Positions 1 to 7,197 are shown, counted from the first letter of the stretch. The stretch: DNA of 8,317 nt from Bryobacteraceae bacterium (GCA_947456995.1 CANGVB010000127.1:1-8317), one strand, 5' to 3'. Numbers and translations: made by a program. The notes: a model not told the origin generated them from the letters alone.

Positions 1-938
1 ACAGGCTGCTCGTGAACCACGCCCACCGGCATCCCGGTTTCATCGTGTTGCTGCAACCACTCCGTAATCGGAACCACCGGTAAGCGGTACCGCGAACTCG
101 CTGCCGCTTCCGTAAGCCCACCGTGATTGCTTGCCAGCACCGGAATGCCTCTCAGCAAAGCTTCGGTCACCACCAACCCAAAGCCCTCATACCAGAGCGA
201 TGGCGCCACCAGTACCGACGTGCGAGCCAGCACCTCATCAATCGACGCCACCGTGTCCAGCACCTCGATGCTCGACATGGCATTCAGGTCAGCCGGGGTT
301 GTCCCCCACCCTTTGAGCGCCATGAATTTCTTTTCGGGCAAACGGCGCGCCAGCTCAACATAGATCGGCAGTCCCTTAACTGTGCACGGGTTGATCAGCA
401 GGACCGATTGCTTGTCGAAGTTGGAATACTCAGGCCAGGGAGCTTCTCCGTAAAGCGCCGGTGGAATGATCTCTGCCTTCCGGCCCAAATGCTCTTCAAT
501 ATACGCAGCCATGTGGCTGCCAATCGAGACAATCGCGAGCGCATCATCCAGCAGCCGTGTGGCTGCTTCATCCCTGTGCCAGGCCTCGGGGCCAAACGGG
601 AACCACTGAGGAGTATGGGCCAGGTAAACCAGACGGTCTTTAGCCGCTTTGTGGGCTTCACGCAGAAGCGAGTGCGAAAGGTCTTCGCTCGAAACAAGAA
701 CAAAGTCCGGATCAAACTCTACAACCGCTTCCCCAATACGGTTCGCCTTGCGTTGAAACTGATGAATCGAGCGAATCCGCACGCCCTCACGAATCGCCTC
801 CTGATCGGTTTCTCCACCGCACAATACAAGGCATTCGTGACCATTGCGAGCCATGGCGCGCAGCCACAGCAGGTTGCTGCGCGTCGACCCACCCTTCGGC
901 GGATCATATGACGCGCTAGCGGCTAGAAGGATCCGCAT
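1..938 (-). CDS. GT4-type (GT-B fold) glycosyltransferase, C-terminus beyond the window
   Basis: The gene starts at ATG 936-938 and runs off the left edge after 312 complete codons without a stop, so the C-terminus is missing. The N-terminus MRILLAASASYDPPKGGSTR, followed by RAMARNGHE (residues 27-35), is the usual start of a GT-B enzyme: a first beta strand, a glycine-rich loop and a helix ending in GHE. The second Rossmann half shows INPCTVKGLP (182-191), APSLWYEGFG (245-254) and TEALLRGIPVLAS (258-270). E251 and E259 form the EX7E nucleotide-sugar motif of the GT4 family, and NHGGLTEAA (271-279) follows. Such enzymes transfer a sugar from a nucleotide donor to a growing glycan on the cytoplasmic side; donor and acceptor cannot be told from sequence. 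The start lies 23 bp inside the end of the FkbH-like gene, with AGGA four bases before it, so the two are probably co-transcribed and coupled. The fold is secure, the substrate unknown. Confidence 0.88.
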   Translation of the reverse strand, partial: MRILLAASASYDPPKGGSTRSNLLWLRAMARNGHECLVLCGGETDQEAIREGVRIRSIHQFQRKANRIGEAVVEFDPDFVLVSSEDLSHSLLREAHKAAKDRLVYLAHTPQWFPFGPEAWHRDEAATRLLDDALAIVSIGSHMAAYIEEHLGRKAEIIPPALYGEAPWPEYSNFDKQSVLLINPCTVKGLPIYVELARRLPEKKFMALKGWGTTPADLNAMSSIEVLDTVASIDEVLARTSVLVAPSLWYEGFGLVVTEALLRGIPVLASNHGGLTEAAASSRYRLPVVPITEWLQQHDETGMPVGVVHEQP

Positions 939-2907
939 TCGTCCTGGATTCCTCGCGCCAAGCCTCTTCGGCCTCTTCTTCACTCATTTGTTCAATTGCA
1001 CCCAAAATTCGAGTGTACTCTGAGTGCCCCACACCCCCAAAGGCAATCAATTCGTCGATGCGTCTTGCCATGCGTTCCAGCGTCACTTCCGCCGCATAAA
1101 CATCCTCGATTCCAAGCGACACCCCAAACACTTCGTGAATCCTCATCAGCATCAAAACAACTTTCAGCGAGTGCCCCCCAAGATCAAAAAAATTGCTCTC
1201 TCCGGCCACAGTGCTGCAATCGAGCAAGTCCTGCCAGATCGCGGCCAGCAGACTCTCAGTACCCGTTTCCAGTTCGATCCCTGCACCCCGCATCATTTGT
1301 TGACGAATCGATGCAACACTACTGAATCTCAGCGCGATCCCTGCGTAGTCTACGCTGTATTGCGCCTGCGCGGGCGTAGCTTGCTGCGCCACCGCGCTCT
1401 CCACGCGTCTCGGTTGAAACTTCAATTGCGCAAGCTCTTCTGCGGTAACGGGGGAGGGTATCGTCTCGTAGAATTCCCGCGCTGGAGCGTTGCGGGCGCT
1501 TTCCAAAAACGGAATCTCAACATCTTTGCACCCAAGCGTCTGCGCATGCTCACCCAACCACGCCAGTACCCGGTGTTCCACCCCTCTGCCCAGCACCCGA
1601 CAGCTCAGCAGGAAGTTCTCCACCAGAAACGTAGTTCCAAAGGGCCTTCCAATCAGAAGCCCCGTAAACCCATAATCCCCAAATCGATCCCGCACGTGAA
1701 CGCCGTAAACAGACTTCAGGTTAAGAATTTCGGATTCGCTACGGCGAATCGTTGTGAAGTTGAACTGATTGGTGCGCTGTGTCAATTGCGCTGCGCGGGC
1801 TACTTCATCTTCTCGAATCGCCCGGATCTCAACTTCAAGTTCAAGCGTGCCGTAGAAGTGTTCGAGTGAGCCTGTCTCATGCAGTGCCTTGCCGAACTCC
1901 CGCACGCCTTCATAAGTTGCCGCACGTGCCAGGTCTGCCTGCGTCACCTTCAACTGGTCAAATGCCCAAATATGGTTCAAAAAACCTGCAAAGTCTTCCG
2001 CGTCCGGCGGCAGCGCAAGCCCAAGCACTTCCGGGATCTGCTCGTCCATCTCGGAAATTTCCTTCGAATTGTCATCGAGAAAGACAAAACTGTCCAGGCC
2101 AAGAGAGAGCTCGCTCGCCATTGAGGTGAGCCCCAGGTATTTCGGTTGCCAGTTGATCCGACTGCTGATGATGTGACTCATCTGCAAAGGAAACTCCGGG
2201 TGCTGCTCAAAGGTCTCCTTCACGTCCTGCGCATTGTTCTTGCTGGCGATCACCAGCAGCAAACCCATATCCCGCTGCTTGAGCGCAAACCGTTGCAATG
2301 CCTCGTGTCCCGGAGTGAGCGTGACACCAGCCGGGCCATCTTCGCCGCAAATCCCCTTCCAAAGCGTGTTGTCGCAATCGAGTGCCAGCACCTTCCTCGG
2401 TTTCTTGTGAATGCTGTGAGCCGCTCGAACAATCGACGAGCCCAGCGCGACGAAGTAATCCTCTGTGTAGGGAATACCGCCAAGTCGTTCTCCATCCCGG
2501 CTTGCTTTCTGCTGCACCGGATACCAACTATCGATCTGCACAGGGTCCAGCAGATAAACACCCGGAATCTCCCGCCACCAGCTTGTGCCTTCAATGTCTG
2601 AAACAACCAGCACGGGCACCTGAAAAGCGGCAATCCTCGCCTCGATTGCCGTCATCAGCGACTGCACATTTTCGATTTGCCGTGCCTCCTCTCCGAGGTC
2701 CTGCACGCGGAAAAGCACAACATTTAGGCCATGCCTGTTCTCGGCAAAGATGCTTCCAGGATCGAGAATCGTCTGCATGATCTGCCCAAAGGGGGCAAAC
2801 ACGCTCACGAAATCCGACTGCAGCGGAGTCTTCCAAAAATCGAAGCTGGTTTGAAGCGGTTCCGCCGTAAAGCTAGCCGAAACTGCGAACCGAAAGGAGT
2901 TGGGCAC
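916..2907 (-). CDS. FkbH-like HAD acyl-loading enzyme fused to a C-terminal acyl carrier domain
   Basis: This is a 663-residue FkbH-family (HAD subfamily IIIC) protein. The N-terminal region (about 1-165; FAVSASFTAEPL at 7-18) is typical of long FkbH proteins. The HAD core follows: DCDNTLW (177-183; nucleophile D177, acid/base D179), ASKNN (221-225), K256 and FLDDNS (276-281). A GNAT-like half carries LTQRTNQFNFTT (375-386), RDRFGDYGFTG (407-417) and GRGVE (440-444). After a linker, residues about 545-620 form a carrier domain with DLGGHSLK (575-582), where S580 should carry phosphopantetheine. Characterised FkbH enzymes take a glyceryl unit from 1,3-bisphosphoglycerate, dephosphorylate it and load it on a separate ACP; here the acceptor is fused, suggesting self-loading. 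That glyceryl is the substrate is inferred. The tail (about 633-663) is acidic and Glu-rich. The GTG start is fixed by an in-frame TAA nine bases upstream. No convincing ribosome binding site is visible. The glycosyltransferase gene overlaps its end. Confidence 0.9.
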   Translation of the reverse strand: MPNSFRFAVSASFTAEPLQTSFDFWKTPLQSDFVSVFAPFGQIMQTILDPGSIFAENRHGLNVVLFRVQDLGEEARQIENVQSLMTAIEARIAAFQVPVLVVSDIEGTSWWREIPGVYLLDPVQIDSWYPVQQKASRDGERLGGIPYTEDYFVALGSSIVRAAHSIHKKPRKVLALDCDNTLWKGICGEDGPAGVTLTPGHEALQRFALKQRDMGLLLVIASKNNAQDVKETFEQHPEFPLQMSHIISSRINWQPKYLGLTSMASELSLGLDSFVFLDDNSKEISEMDEQIPEVLGLALPPDAEDFAGFLNHIWAFDQLKVTQADLARAATYEGVREFGKALHETGSLEHFYGTLELEVEIRAIREDEVARAAQLTQRTNQFNFTTIRRSESEILNLKSVYGVHVRDRFGDYGFTGLLIGRPFGTTFLVENFLLSCRVLGRGVEHRVLAWLGEHAQTLGCKDVEIPFLESARNAPAREFYETIPSPVTAEELAQLKFQPRRVESAVAQQATPAQAQYSVDYAGIALRFSSVASIRQQMMRGAGIELETGTESLLAAIWQDLLDCSTVAGESNFFDLGGHSLKVVLMLMRIHEVFGVSLGIEDVYAAEVTLERMARRIDELIAFGGVGHSEYTRILGAIEQMSEEEAEEAWREESRTNADPSSR

Positions 2908-3019
2908 GAGTTCTTATTCTAGCTAGGTGAAGATGAGTACTGAAGTACCATATCGTACTTAGCCCATAGTGCCGTTAGAGGGAGAGTATTTAACTCCTTC
3001 CGTCCTGAGGGGTCTATTT
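2908..3019. promoter_or_regulatory. Divergent control region between the FkbH-like gene and the membrane PAS gene
   Basis: These 112 bases separate the GTG start of the minus-strand FkbH-like gene from the preferred TTG start of the plus-strand membrane protein gene, so promoters for both directions should lie here or just inside the genes. I could not find convincing -10/-35 boxes for either direction. The distinctive content is a cluster of GTAC-centred elements at 2936-2960, listed separately. Bases 3007-3012 (GAGGGG) look like the ribosome binding site of the plus-strand gene. Confidence 0.55.
2936..2960. promoter_or_regulatory. Candidate operator: three GTAC cores including an inverted repeat
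   Basis: AGTACT (2936-2941) is a perfect 6-bp palindrome. AAGTAC (2943-2948) and GTACTT (2955-2960) form an inverted repeat with a six-base spacer. Three GTAC cores thus fall within 22 bp, at 2937, 2945 and 2955, between two divergent genes, which is where a dimeric repressor or activator would sit. The first half, AGTACTGAAGT (2936-2946), recurs with one change on the opposite strand at 8283-8293, upstream of the PEP-CTERM gene. The regulator is unknown and none is encoded in the window. This is a pattern-based call only. Confidence 0.4.
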
Positions 3020-4228
3020 TTGAAAACTTTGCGCACAGCCCACTCTTGGCTCTTCTCGCCCGGAATCTACAACATTCCGCGCCTGCTCAGCCTGAGCACT
3101 TTAATCATTTCGTTTTTCAGCTTGCTGCTGAACTGGGCTTTGCCTGAGACGCTTCGTCCTTCTGTGCCGGCCTTGTTCAGGGTCGCGCCCTCAATTGCAC
3201 TCACCTTTCTTCTGCTCTCCCTCAGCATGCGGCTCACCCGGTGGGAGAAGTTCGATTCCCGTACCGCCCATCGCGCAAAATTCTCACGCATATTGGCAGG
3301 CGTTGCTGCGCTGCTGAGCGTCTTTGATTCCGCCCCTATCCTGCTGGCAGCCGGACAATCCATTCTCGCCGCCACTTTGATTTTGCTCGCCTATGGCCGC
3401 TTCCTTTTCGCGAGACGCGTACTCCTGATTGTTTCCCTGATCATTGGCACATGGCTCGTTCTGGCCAACCTCTACTCCGTGCATCGCTACATCAGCTATG
3501 AACTCACGGCAGACCCTTCTTCCGCATTTGTGATGCTCACCATCACCCTTTCCCTCTGCCTGATGGAATCCCGCACCGGTTTAATCCCCTCGGCCTTTAC
3601 AAGCGTCCTTGGCCGGTCTACCAGCGTGCAGTTGCTTCTTGCCGCGCTCCTTCTGCCCATCGTGATTGGATACGCAAGGCTGCAATTGGAAAACTCGTTT
3701 CACCTCAATTCAAATCTCTTGCTCGCGCTCCACGTGATGGCAACTCTCTTTGCGATGGCTGCGCTCTTGTTTGCCAGCATGTCCAAGGCAAAAGAAAAGC
3801 TCGAAGATCAACTGCGGCTGCAGTCAGACCTTGAAACCGCAGAGAGTTCTCTTCTGGCGCTACTGGCTCAGGGCTCTGAGTTCTATCTCACAATGAATCT
3901 GGCTGGCCGCCTTCTCAGTGCAAATGAGAATGCCAAGCGCTATCTTGGCCTGCCGGATCTCTCCAAGTCTGTAATCTGCATCGAAGATGTGATCCTCGGC
4001 GAGTCTCACGAAAAAATGCGAAAGCTCCCGGAGGCACTCTTGCGAGGGATGTCCCAGAACGCCGTGCTGCTCTTCAAGCTGTCTGCGGGAGATTCTATGC
4101 CGCTCTACATCACAGCCGCTTGCCGCATGCGCAATGGCGCTGCGCTAGAGATCGTGCTTGTGGGCCGGTCTCTGCCCTTGGGGCTGCGCAGCCCCGAAGC
4201 CAGCAAAGCTCTACTTGTCAGCGCCTAG
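3020..4228 (+). CDS. Multi-pass membrane protein with a C-terminal PAS-like domain and no output domain
   Basis: I do not recognise a named family. The N-terminal 250 or so residues are strongly hydrophobic and form about seven or eight membrane segments, near residues 23-43, 55-71, 87-101, 106-126, 132-153, 168-183, 200-218 and 231-253 counted from the TTG start. This resembles the multi-helix sensing regions (MASE-like) of bacterial signalling proteins. A charged, heptad-like linker (about 254-283; KAKEKLEDQLRLQSDLE) leads into a PAS-like domain (about 284-384) containing FYLTMNLAGRLLSANENAK and a closing strand ALEIVLVGR. The protein then ends: no histidine kinase, GGDEF, EAL or DNA-binding domain follows. 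I prefer TTG 3020-3022 because GAGGGG sits seven bases upstream. GTG 2969 opens the same frame, adding 17 residues, but has no ribosome binding site. It is transcribed away from the FkbH-like gene, and its last 18 bp overlap the convergent hydrolase gene. A sensory role is inferred from architecture alone. Confidence 0.7.
   Translation: MKTLRTAHSWLFSPGIYNIPRLLSLSTLIISFFSLLLNWALPETLRPSVPALFRVAPSIALTFLLLSLSMRLTRWEKFDSRTAHRAKFSRILAGVAALLSVFDSAPILLAAGQSILAATLILLAYGRFLFARRVLLIVSLIIGTWLVLANLYSVHRYISYELTADPSSAFVMLTITLSLCLMESRTGLIPSAFTSVLGRSTSVQLLLAALLLPIVIGYARLQLENSFHLNSNLLLALHVMATLFAMAALLFASMSKAKEKLEDQLRLQSDLETAESSLLALLAQGSEFYLTMNLAGRLLSANENAKRYLGLPDLSKSVICIEDVILGESHEKMRKLPEALLRGMSQNAVLLFKLSAGDSMPLYITAACRMRNGAALEIVLVGRSLPLGLRSPEASKALLVSA
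4180..4195. repeat. Perfect 16-bp palindrome at the convergent gene ends
   Basis: GGGGCTGCGCAGCCCC is a perfect inverted repeat that can fold as a six-pair GC-rich stem with a GCGC loop. It lies inside the last codons of the plus-strand membrane protein gene and 16 bp past the stop of the minus-strand hydrolase gene. There is no T-tract on either side, so it is not a textbook rho-independent terminator, but it is the only strong hairpin at this tail-to-tail junction. Confidence 0.4.
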
Positions 4229-6184
4229 CTGCCAGTCTTCGTTGAAAAAGCCAGCCGCTGCAATCTTGCCCGGGTAGCGTGGCCCGGGCGGAACGCTCGT
4301 GTCGATAATCGCCCAGTCAGGCAGTTTTGGGGTCTGCCGTGCATTGTTCAGATAGTCGTATTCCCGGTAGGTGAAGCCACTATTGATCACAACGTACTTT
4401 GTCGGATTCAGCGGGTTCGGGAAAATCAAAGCCACAGCGTGAGACTTCGGATACGTTTTGCTGCCAACGCGAATTCCTTCAGCACTCCACTGGATCGGCA
4501 ACTGCCCTGCAATGCGTCCAAGGATTTTGTTCGACCCCGGGTCGCCCCAGAGAATCAGATTGCTCGACGCAATCTGCGCTTCGGTCACATTGAAGTCATC
4601 GGTCACCTGCGGCTCACCCCGAAACTGCTTGCGCCACTCCCGGATGGCTCGCCCCTGCTCGGCTTCCACCCATTTGGCTGTCTCGGCATGGCTCGGGCTC
4701 CCGCTCGGCTTCACAATCAGAAAGCTATCCATAAAGGCATGATCGATTGGGCCTTGCAGCGTGTGCGTCTTGTGCAGGCCGGGCAGTGTCGCGCTGCTTG
4801 CGATTGCCCAACGCGTGCCACTCTTGCGCAAGTGCACCTGCCAGGAGCGGTCTGATTGCGGCGGAGGCGCACTGATCGTCTGGTTATCGATCAGGATTCT
4901 CGCCTTGCTCGTCATACTCAAGGGCGCCCCACCTGGCCCAAAATCGAGACTCAGTGCCGCCGTATTCGTTGTTGTGATCTTGACCGTCTGGTCACCCTCA
5001 ATGCTGGCCTCAATGCGTGCGCGCTCCCAGTGTTGTTCCAGTGAATCGATCACGATCCACTTCATCCGGTTATAGGCAAGCGTAAAGGTGGTAAACAGGA
5101 TTTGGCGTGGATAAGGCTCCCGGCCCACCGCCGCAATTGCATCCAGCTTGTCGTTGATTTCCACCTTCGATTGCGGATGATACCTGTGGCCAGTCTGAGG
5201 ACCCGTAACGCGAGTCAGGGCAATCCCTTCCCTGGCCATGGCCGCTTCCATAGCGTCGGCGGCCTGCTTCTGGCCATCCTGATCTCCGTTGTAGGCAACC
5301 GTGCTTGTATTCGATAGATTCAGCGCGTATTCGGTAGCGTCATACATCCGCCACAGCTTCTGTTCCCAGGGGAAGGGGGCATCCGGCTTGGTCAGATCCA
5401 GCTTGAGAAAAGCAATGGTTTCACTGAAGCCGGCTCCCGGCGCAACCGCGGCCCAACGTCCCGCATGATGTGTGCCGATGTCCCAGGCCGAGGCTCCACC
5501 CATTGAAAATCCCCGCACCAGAATCCGGTTCTCATCGATGGCGTATTGTCTTTTTGTTGCCGCCAGCGCTTCTTCAAAGTCGATCTCCCCGGCAAAGCGG
5601 CTGGCATTGCAATACCGTCCGTAAAGGTGCAGAACGATTGTCTGGGGTGGGGTAAACTCACCCGCCCGTGATTCGCGCTCGCTCAGAAAATTCACTTCGC
5701 TCAGCGTCTCGCCTCGGCCATGAAACCAGGCATCCAGCCGCCAGCGGTGCGGCAGATTGGGCGAGTAGCTGGCCGGAATCACCAGGCCATAGGGTTGTAT
5801 GCTGCGATCAATTTTCGATACATAACCGCGCACTACCAGGCCAGTTGCCGTTGTCCAGGGCGCCTTGCCCTCAGATAGCAGCCGTGCCCGCTCCAAGCCA
5901 TGACTCAGCAGATTGTGAGCCTTCAGAATCTCATCGGCCTTAAAGAATTCGTTATTCTCAAGCGCATAGCGAACCGCCTCCTGATAGATCAGCACATCGG
6001 GTAGAAGCGGATCTCCCGCCAGTGCGGCTGTTGCACTCTGAAGGCTCTGCAAACGACGGCCCAGCTCCGCCCTGTCCGTTGGAGTCAGCTCAATGCCAGG
6101 CGGCGGAATCGGGCGCAATGCAGGTGCCGTTTGGGCGAAAGACGCCGAAACCGAAAGTACGACTACGCAACAGATGCTTCGCAT
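4211..6184 (-). CDS. Secreted alpha/beta-hydrolase, prolyl oligopeptidase-like serine hydrolase
   Basis: A 657-residue exported protein. A signal peptide with a short hydrophobic core ends at SASFA-QT (cut after about residue 17), followed by a Pro-rich mature start. The hydrolase core has a beta strand with an HG-type oxyanion loop (DAWFHGRGE, 151-159), HLYGRYCNA (186-194), the nucleophile elbow GFSMGG (225-230, S227), a candidate acid in NGDQDG (D301 or D303), and H333 in TGHRYHP. This is a complete Ser-Asp-His set. The C-terminal third shows conserved-looking LILWGDPGSNK (543-553), FPNPLNPTKYVVINSGFT (588-605) and LNNARQTPKLPDWAI (612-626). From memory, this arrangement occurs in large hydrolases of Planctomycetes, Verrucomicrobia and Acidobacteria annotated as prolyl oligopeptidase family. 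True activity could be esterase or peptidase. It follows the ROK kinase by 8 bp, and its ribosome binding site AGGGGTAGG overlaps the kinase stop, so coupled translation is likely. Confidence 0.85.
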   Translation of the reverse strand: MRSICCVVVLSVSASFAQTAPALRPIPPPGIELTPTDRAELGRRLQSLQSATAALAGDPLLPDVLIYQEAVRYALENNEFFKADEILKAHNLLSHGLERARLLSEGKAPWTTATGLVVRGYVSKIDRSIQPYGLVIPASYSPNLPHRWRLDAWFHGRGETLSEVNFLSERESRAGEFTPPQTIVLHLYGRYCNASRFAGEIDFEEALAATKRQYAIDENRILVRGFSMGGASAWDIGTHHAGRWAAVAPGAGFSETIAFLKLDLTKPDAPFPWEQKLWRMYDATEYALNLSNTSTVAYNGDQDGQKQAADAMEAAMAREGIALTRVTGPQTGHRYHPQSKVEINDKLDAIAAVGREPYPRQILFTTFTLAYNRMKWIVIDSLEQHWERARIEASIEGDQTVKITTTNTAALSLDFGPGGAPLSMTSKARILIDNQTISAPPPQSDRSWQVHLRKSGTRWAIASSATLPGLHKTHTLQGPIDHAFMDSFLIVKPSGSPSHAETAKWVEAEQGRAIREWRKQFRGEPQVTDDFNVTEAQIASSNLILWGDPGSNKILGRIAGQLPIQWSAEGIRVGSKTYPKSHAVALIFPNPLNPTKYVVINSGFTYREYDYLNNARQTPKLPDWAIIDTSVPPGPRYPGKIAAAGFFNEDWQLGADK

Positions 6185-6200
6185 GTTTTTACCTACCCCT
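6185..6200 (-). promoter_or_regulatory. Ribosome binding site overlapping the ROK stop codon
   Basis: Read on the minus strand the sequence is AGGGGTAGGTAAAAAC immediately before the hydrolase ATG. The TAG inside it is the kinase stop codon. Ribosomes ending the kinase therefore finish on the initiation site of the hydrolase, which supports translational coupling. Confidence 0.65.
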
Positions 6201-7197
6201 GGATCAGTTTGAATGCTTCTACCGCAGCGCCGCGCGCCCCCGCCGTGTCTCCTTTGGGCATCACCTGGATCGGGATGTCTACTTGTTCTTCCCGCTGGTT
6301 GGGCATCCCGGCCCGCACCTCAGAGATGAACCACTGCTGAAACTCAACTCCAGCCTCAAGGGCGCCACCACCGATAAACAGCATGTCCGGGTCAAACGTG
6401 TTCACCATCTCATCAAAAAACAGACCCAGCGCATGGGCCTGCACCCGGAAGATTTCCCGGCAGAGGCTGTCGCCCTTTACTGCCAACCCGCGCACCAGCT
6501 TGGCTGCCTGTTGTGGCTCAAGCGCTGCCAACTCATGCCCGGGGCTCTTCGCCAGAAAGTAAGGCAGAAGCGTACGAGTAATGGCGGTAAGCGAACAAAG
6601 CGATTCCAGGTCGCCCGTTCTGCCGCAGTTGCAACTCGGGACAATGCCTTCAATCCCCACGATGCTCTGGTAAGGAATCAGGACATGGCCAAGTTCGCCG
6701 CCAAAGCCACTGCGGCCCTTCACCACTCCTCCATTCACGATTACCCCGCCGCCCAACCCTGTGCCTACGATCGCCGACACCGAAGTCTCTTTTGCACTGG
6801 CGCCAAACACCGCGAAATGGCCCCACAACGCGCCAGCATTGCCGTCGTTCAGATACACCACCGGCTTGCCGAGCCGCTTCTCGAGGTGAAGGCGGATGTC
6901 GAATCCAGCCCAGTCTGCATGAACAAAATTAGTAGAACCCCGCGCGCTCAATACCCCACTGGCGCTGGCCGGCCCGGGTGTATCGAGCCCGATTGCAGCA
7001 ATGTCGTCGATCGATATGCCGGTTGAGTCGAGAGCGATCTTAAGACCATCCTCGATCTGCGCAAGGCACACATCAGGGCCCTGCCTGGACATCGACGGAT
7101 GCTCGCACAATCCCTCGATCAGGAATTTGGCTTCTGCACTGAGAACGGTGTAGTTTACGGCGGTTCCGCCGAGGTCGATTCCAGCTACAAATTTCAA
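6193..7197 (-). CDS. ROK-family sugar kinase (glucokinase-like) with altered zinc motif
   Basis: A 334-residue kinase of normal ROK length, without the N-terminal helix-turn-helix of ROK repressors, so an enzyme is more likely than a regulator. The ATP site has DLGGT (8-12) and GTGLGGG (145-151). NDGNAG (117-122) holds the presumed catalytic base D118, and GELGH (167-171) supplies sugar contacts. The cysteine motif reads CNCGRTGDLE (189-198), where the family normally has CxCGxxGCxE: the third zinc-binding Cys is Asp here. A Cys lies five residues later (C201), and the spacing from H171 to C189 is 18 residues rather than about 10. Such kinases phosphorylate glucose or related hexoses and amino sugars in the cytoplasm; the exact substrate is not readable. 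The start is TTG 7195-7197, with GGAG eight bases upstream. It is the first gene of a pair with the secreted hydrolase. Confidence 0.9.
   Translation of the reverse strand: MKFVAGIDLGGTAVNYTVLSAEAKFLIEGLCEHPSMSRQGPDVCLAQIEDGLKIALDSTGISIDDIAAIGLDTPGPASASGVLSARGSTNFVHADWAGFDIRLHLEKRLGKPVVYLNDGNAGALWGHFAVFGASAKETSVSAIVGTGLGGGVIVNGGVVKGRSGFGGELGHVLIPYQSIVGIEGIVPSCNCGRTGDLESLCSLTAITRTLLPYFLAKSPGHELAALEPQQAAKLVRGLAVKGDSLCREIFRVQAHALGLFFDEMVNTFDPDMLFIGGGALEAGVEFQQWFISEVRAGMPNQREEQVDIPIQVMPKGDTAGARGAAVEAFKLIQG

Noticed and set aside
395..907. Two short minus-strand open frames at 395-715 and 719-907
   Set aside because: They lie in other frames of the glycosyltransferase gene, which reads unbroken from 938 to the window edge with GT4 motifs.
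1024..1869. A 281-codon open frame on the plus strand opposite the FkbH-like gene
   Set aside because: Composition is typical of an antisense frame and the minus strand carries intact GNAT-like and carrier-domain motifs throughout this region.
3020..4228. Frameshifted or truncated histidine kinase
   Set aside because: No kinase-like sequence is found in any frame after the PAS-like region; the downstream DNA is fully used by the convergent hydrolase gene.
4268..4289. GCCCGGG and CCCGGGC inverted repeat with an eight-base loop inside the hydrolase gene
   Set aside because: It lies in the coding sequence for a Pro/Gly-rich stretch, with no T-tract, and is well explained by GC-rich codons.
6022..7026. 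A 334-codon open frame on the plus strand opposite the ROK kinase and the start of the hydrolase gene
   Set aside because: Its product is rich in Arg, Pro, His and Cys with no recognisable motif, while the opposite strand encodes clear ROK and signal-peptide sequences. It is an antisense shadow; its equal length to the ROK protein is coincidence.
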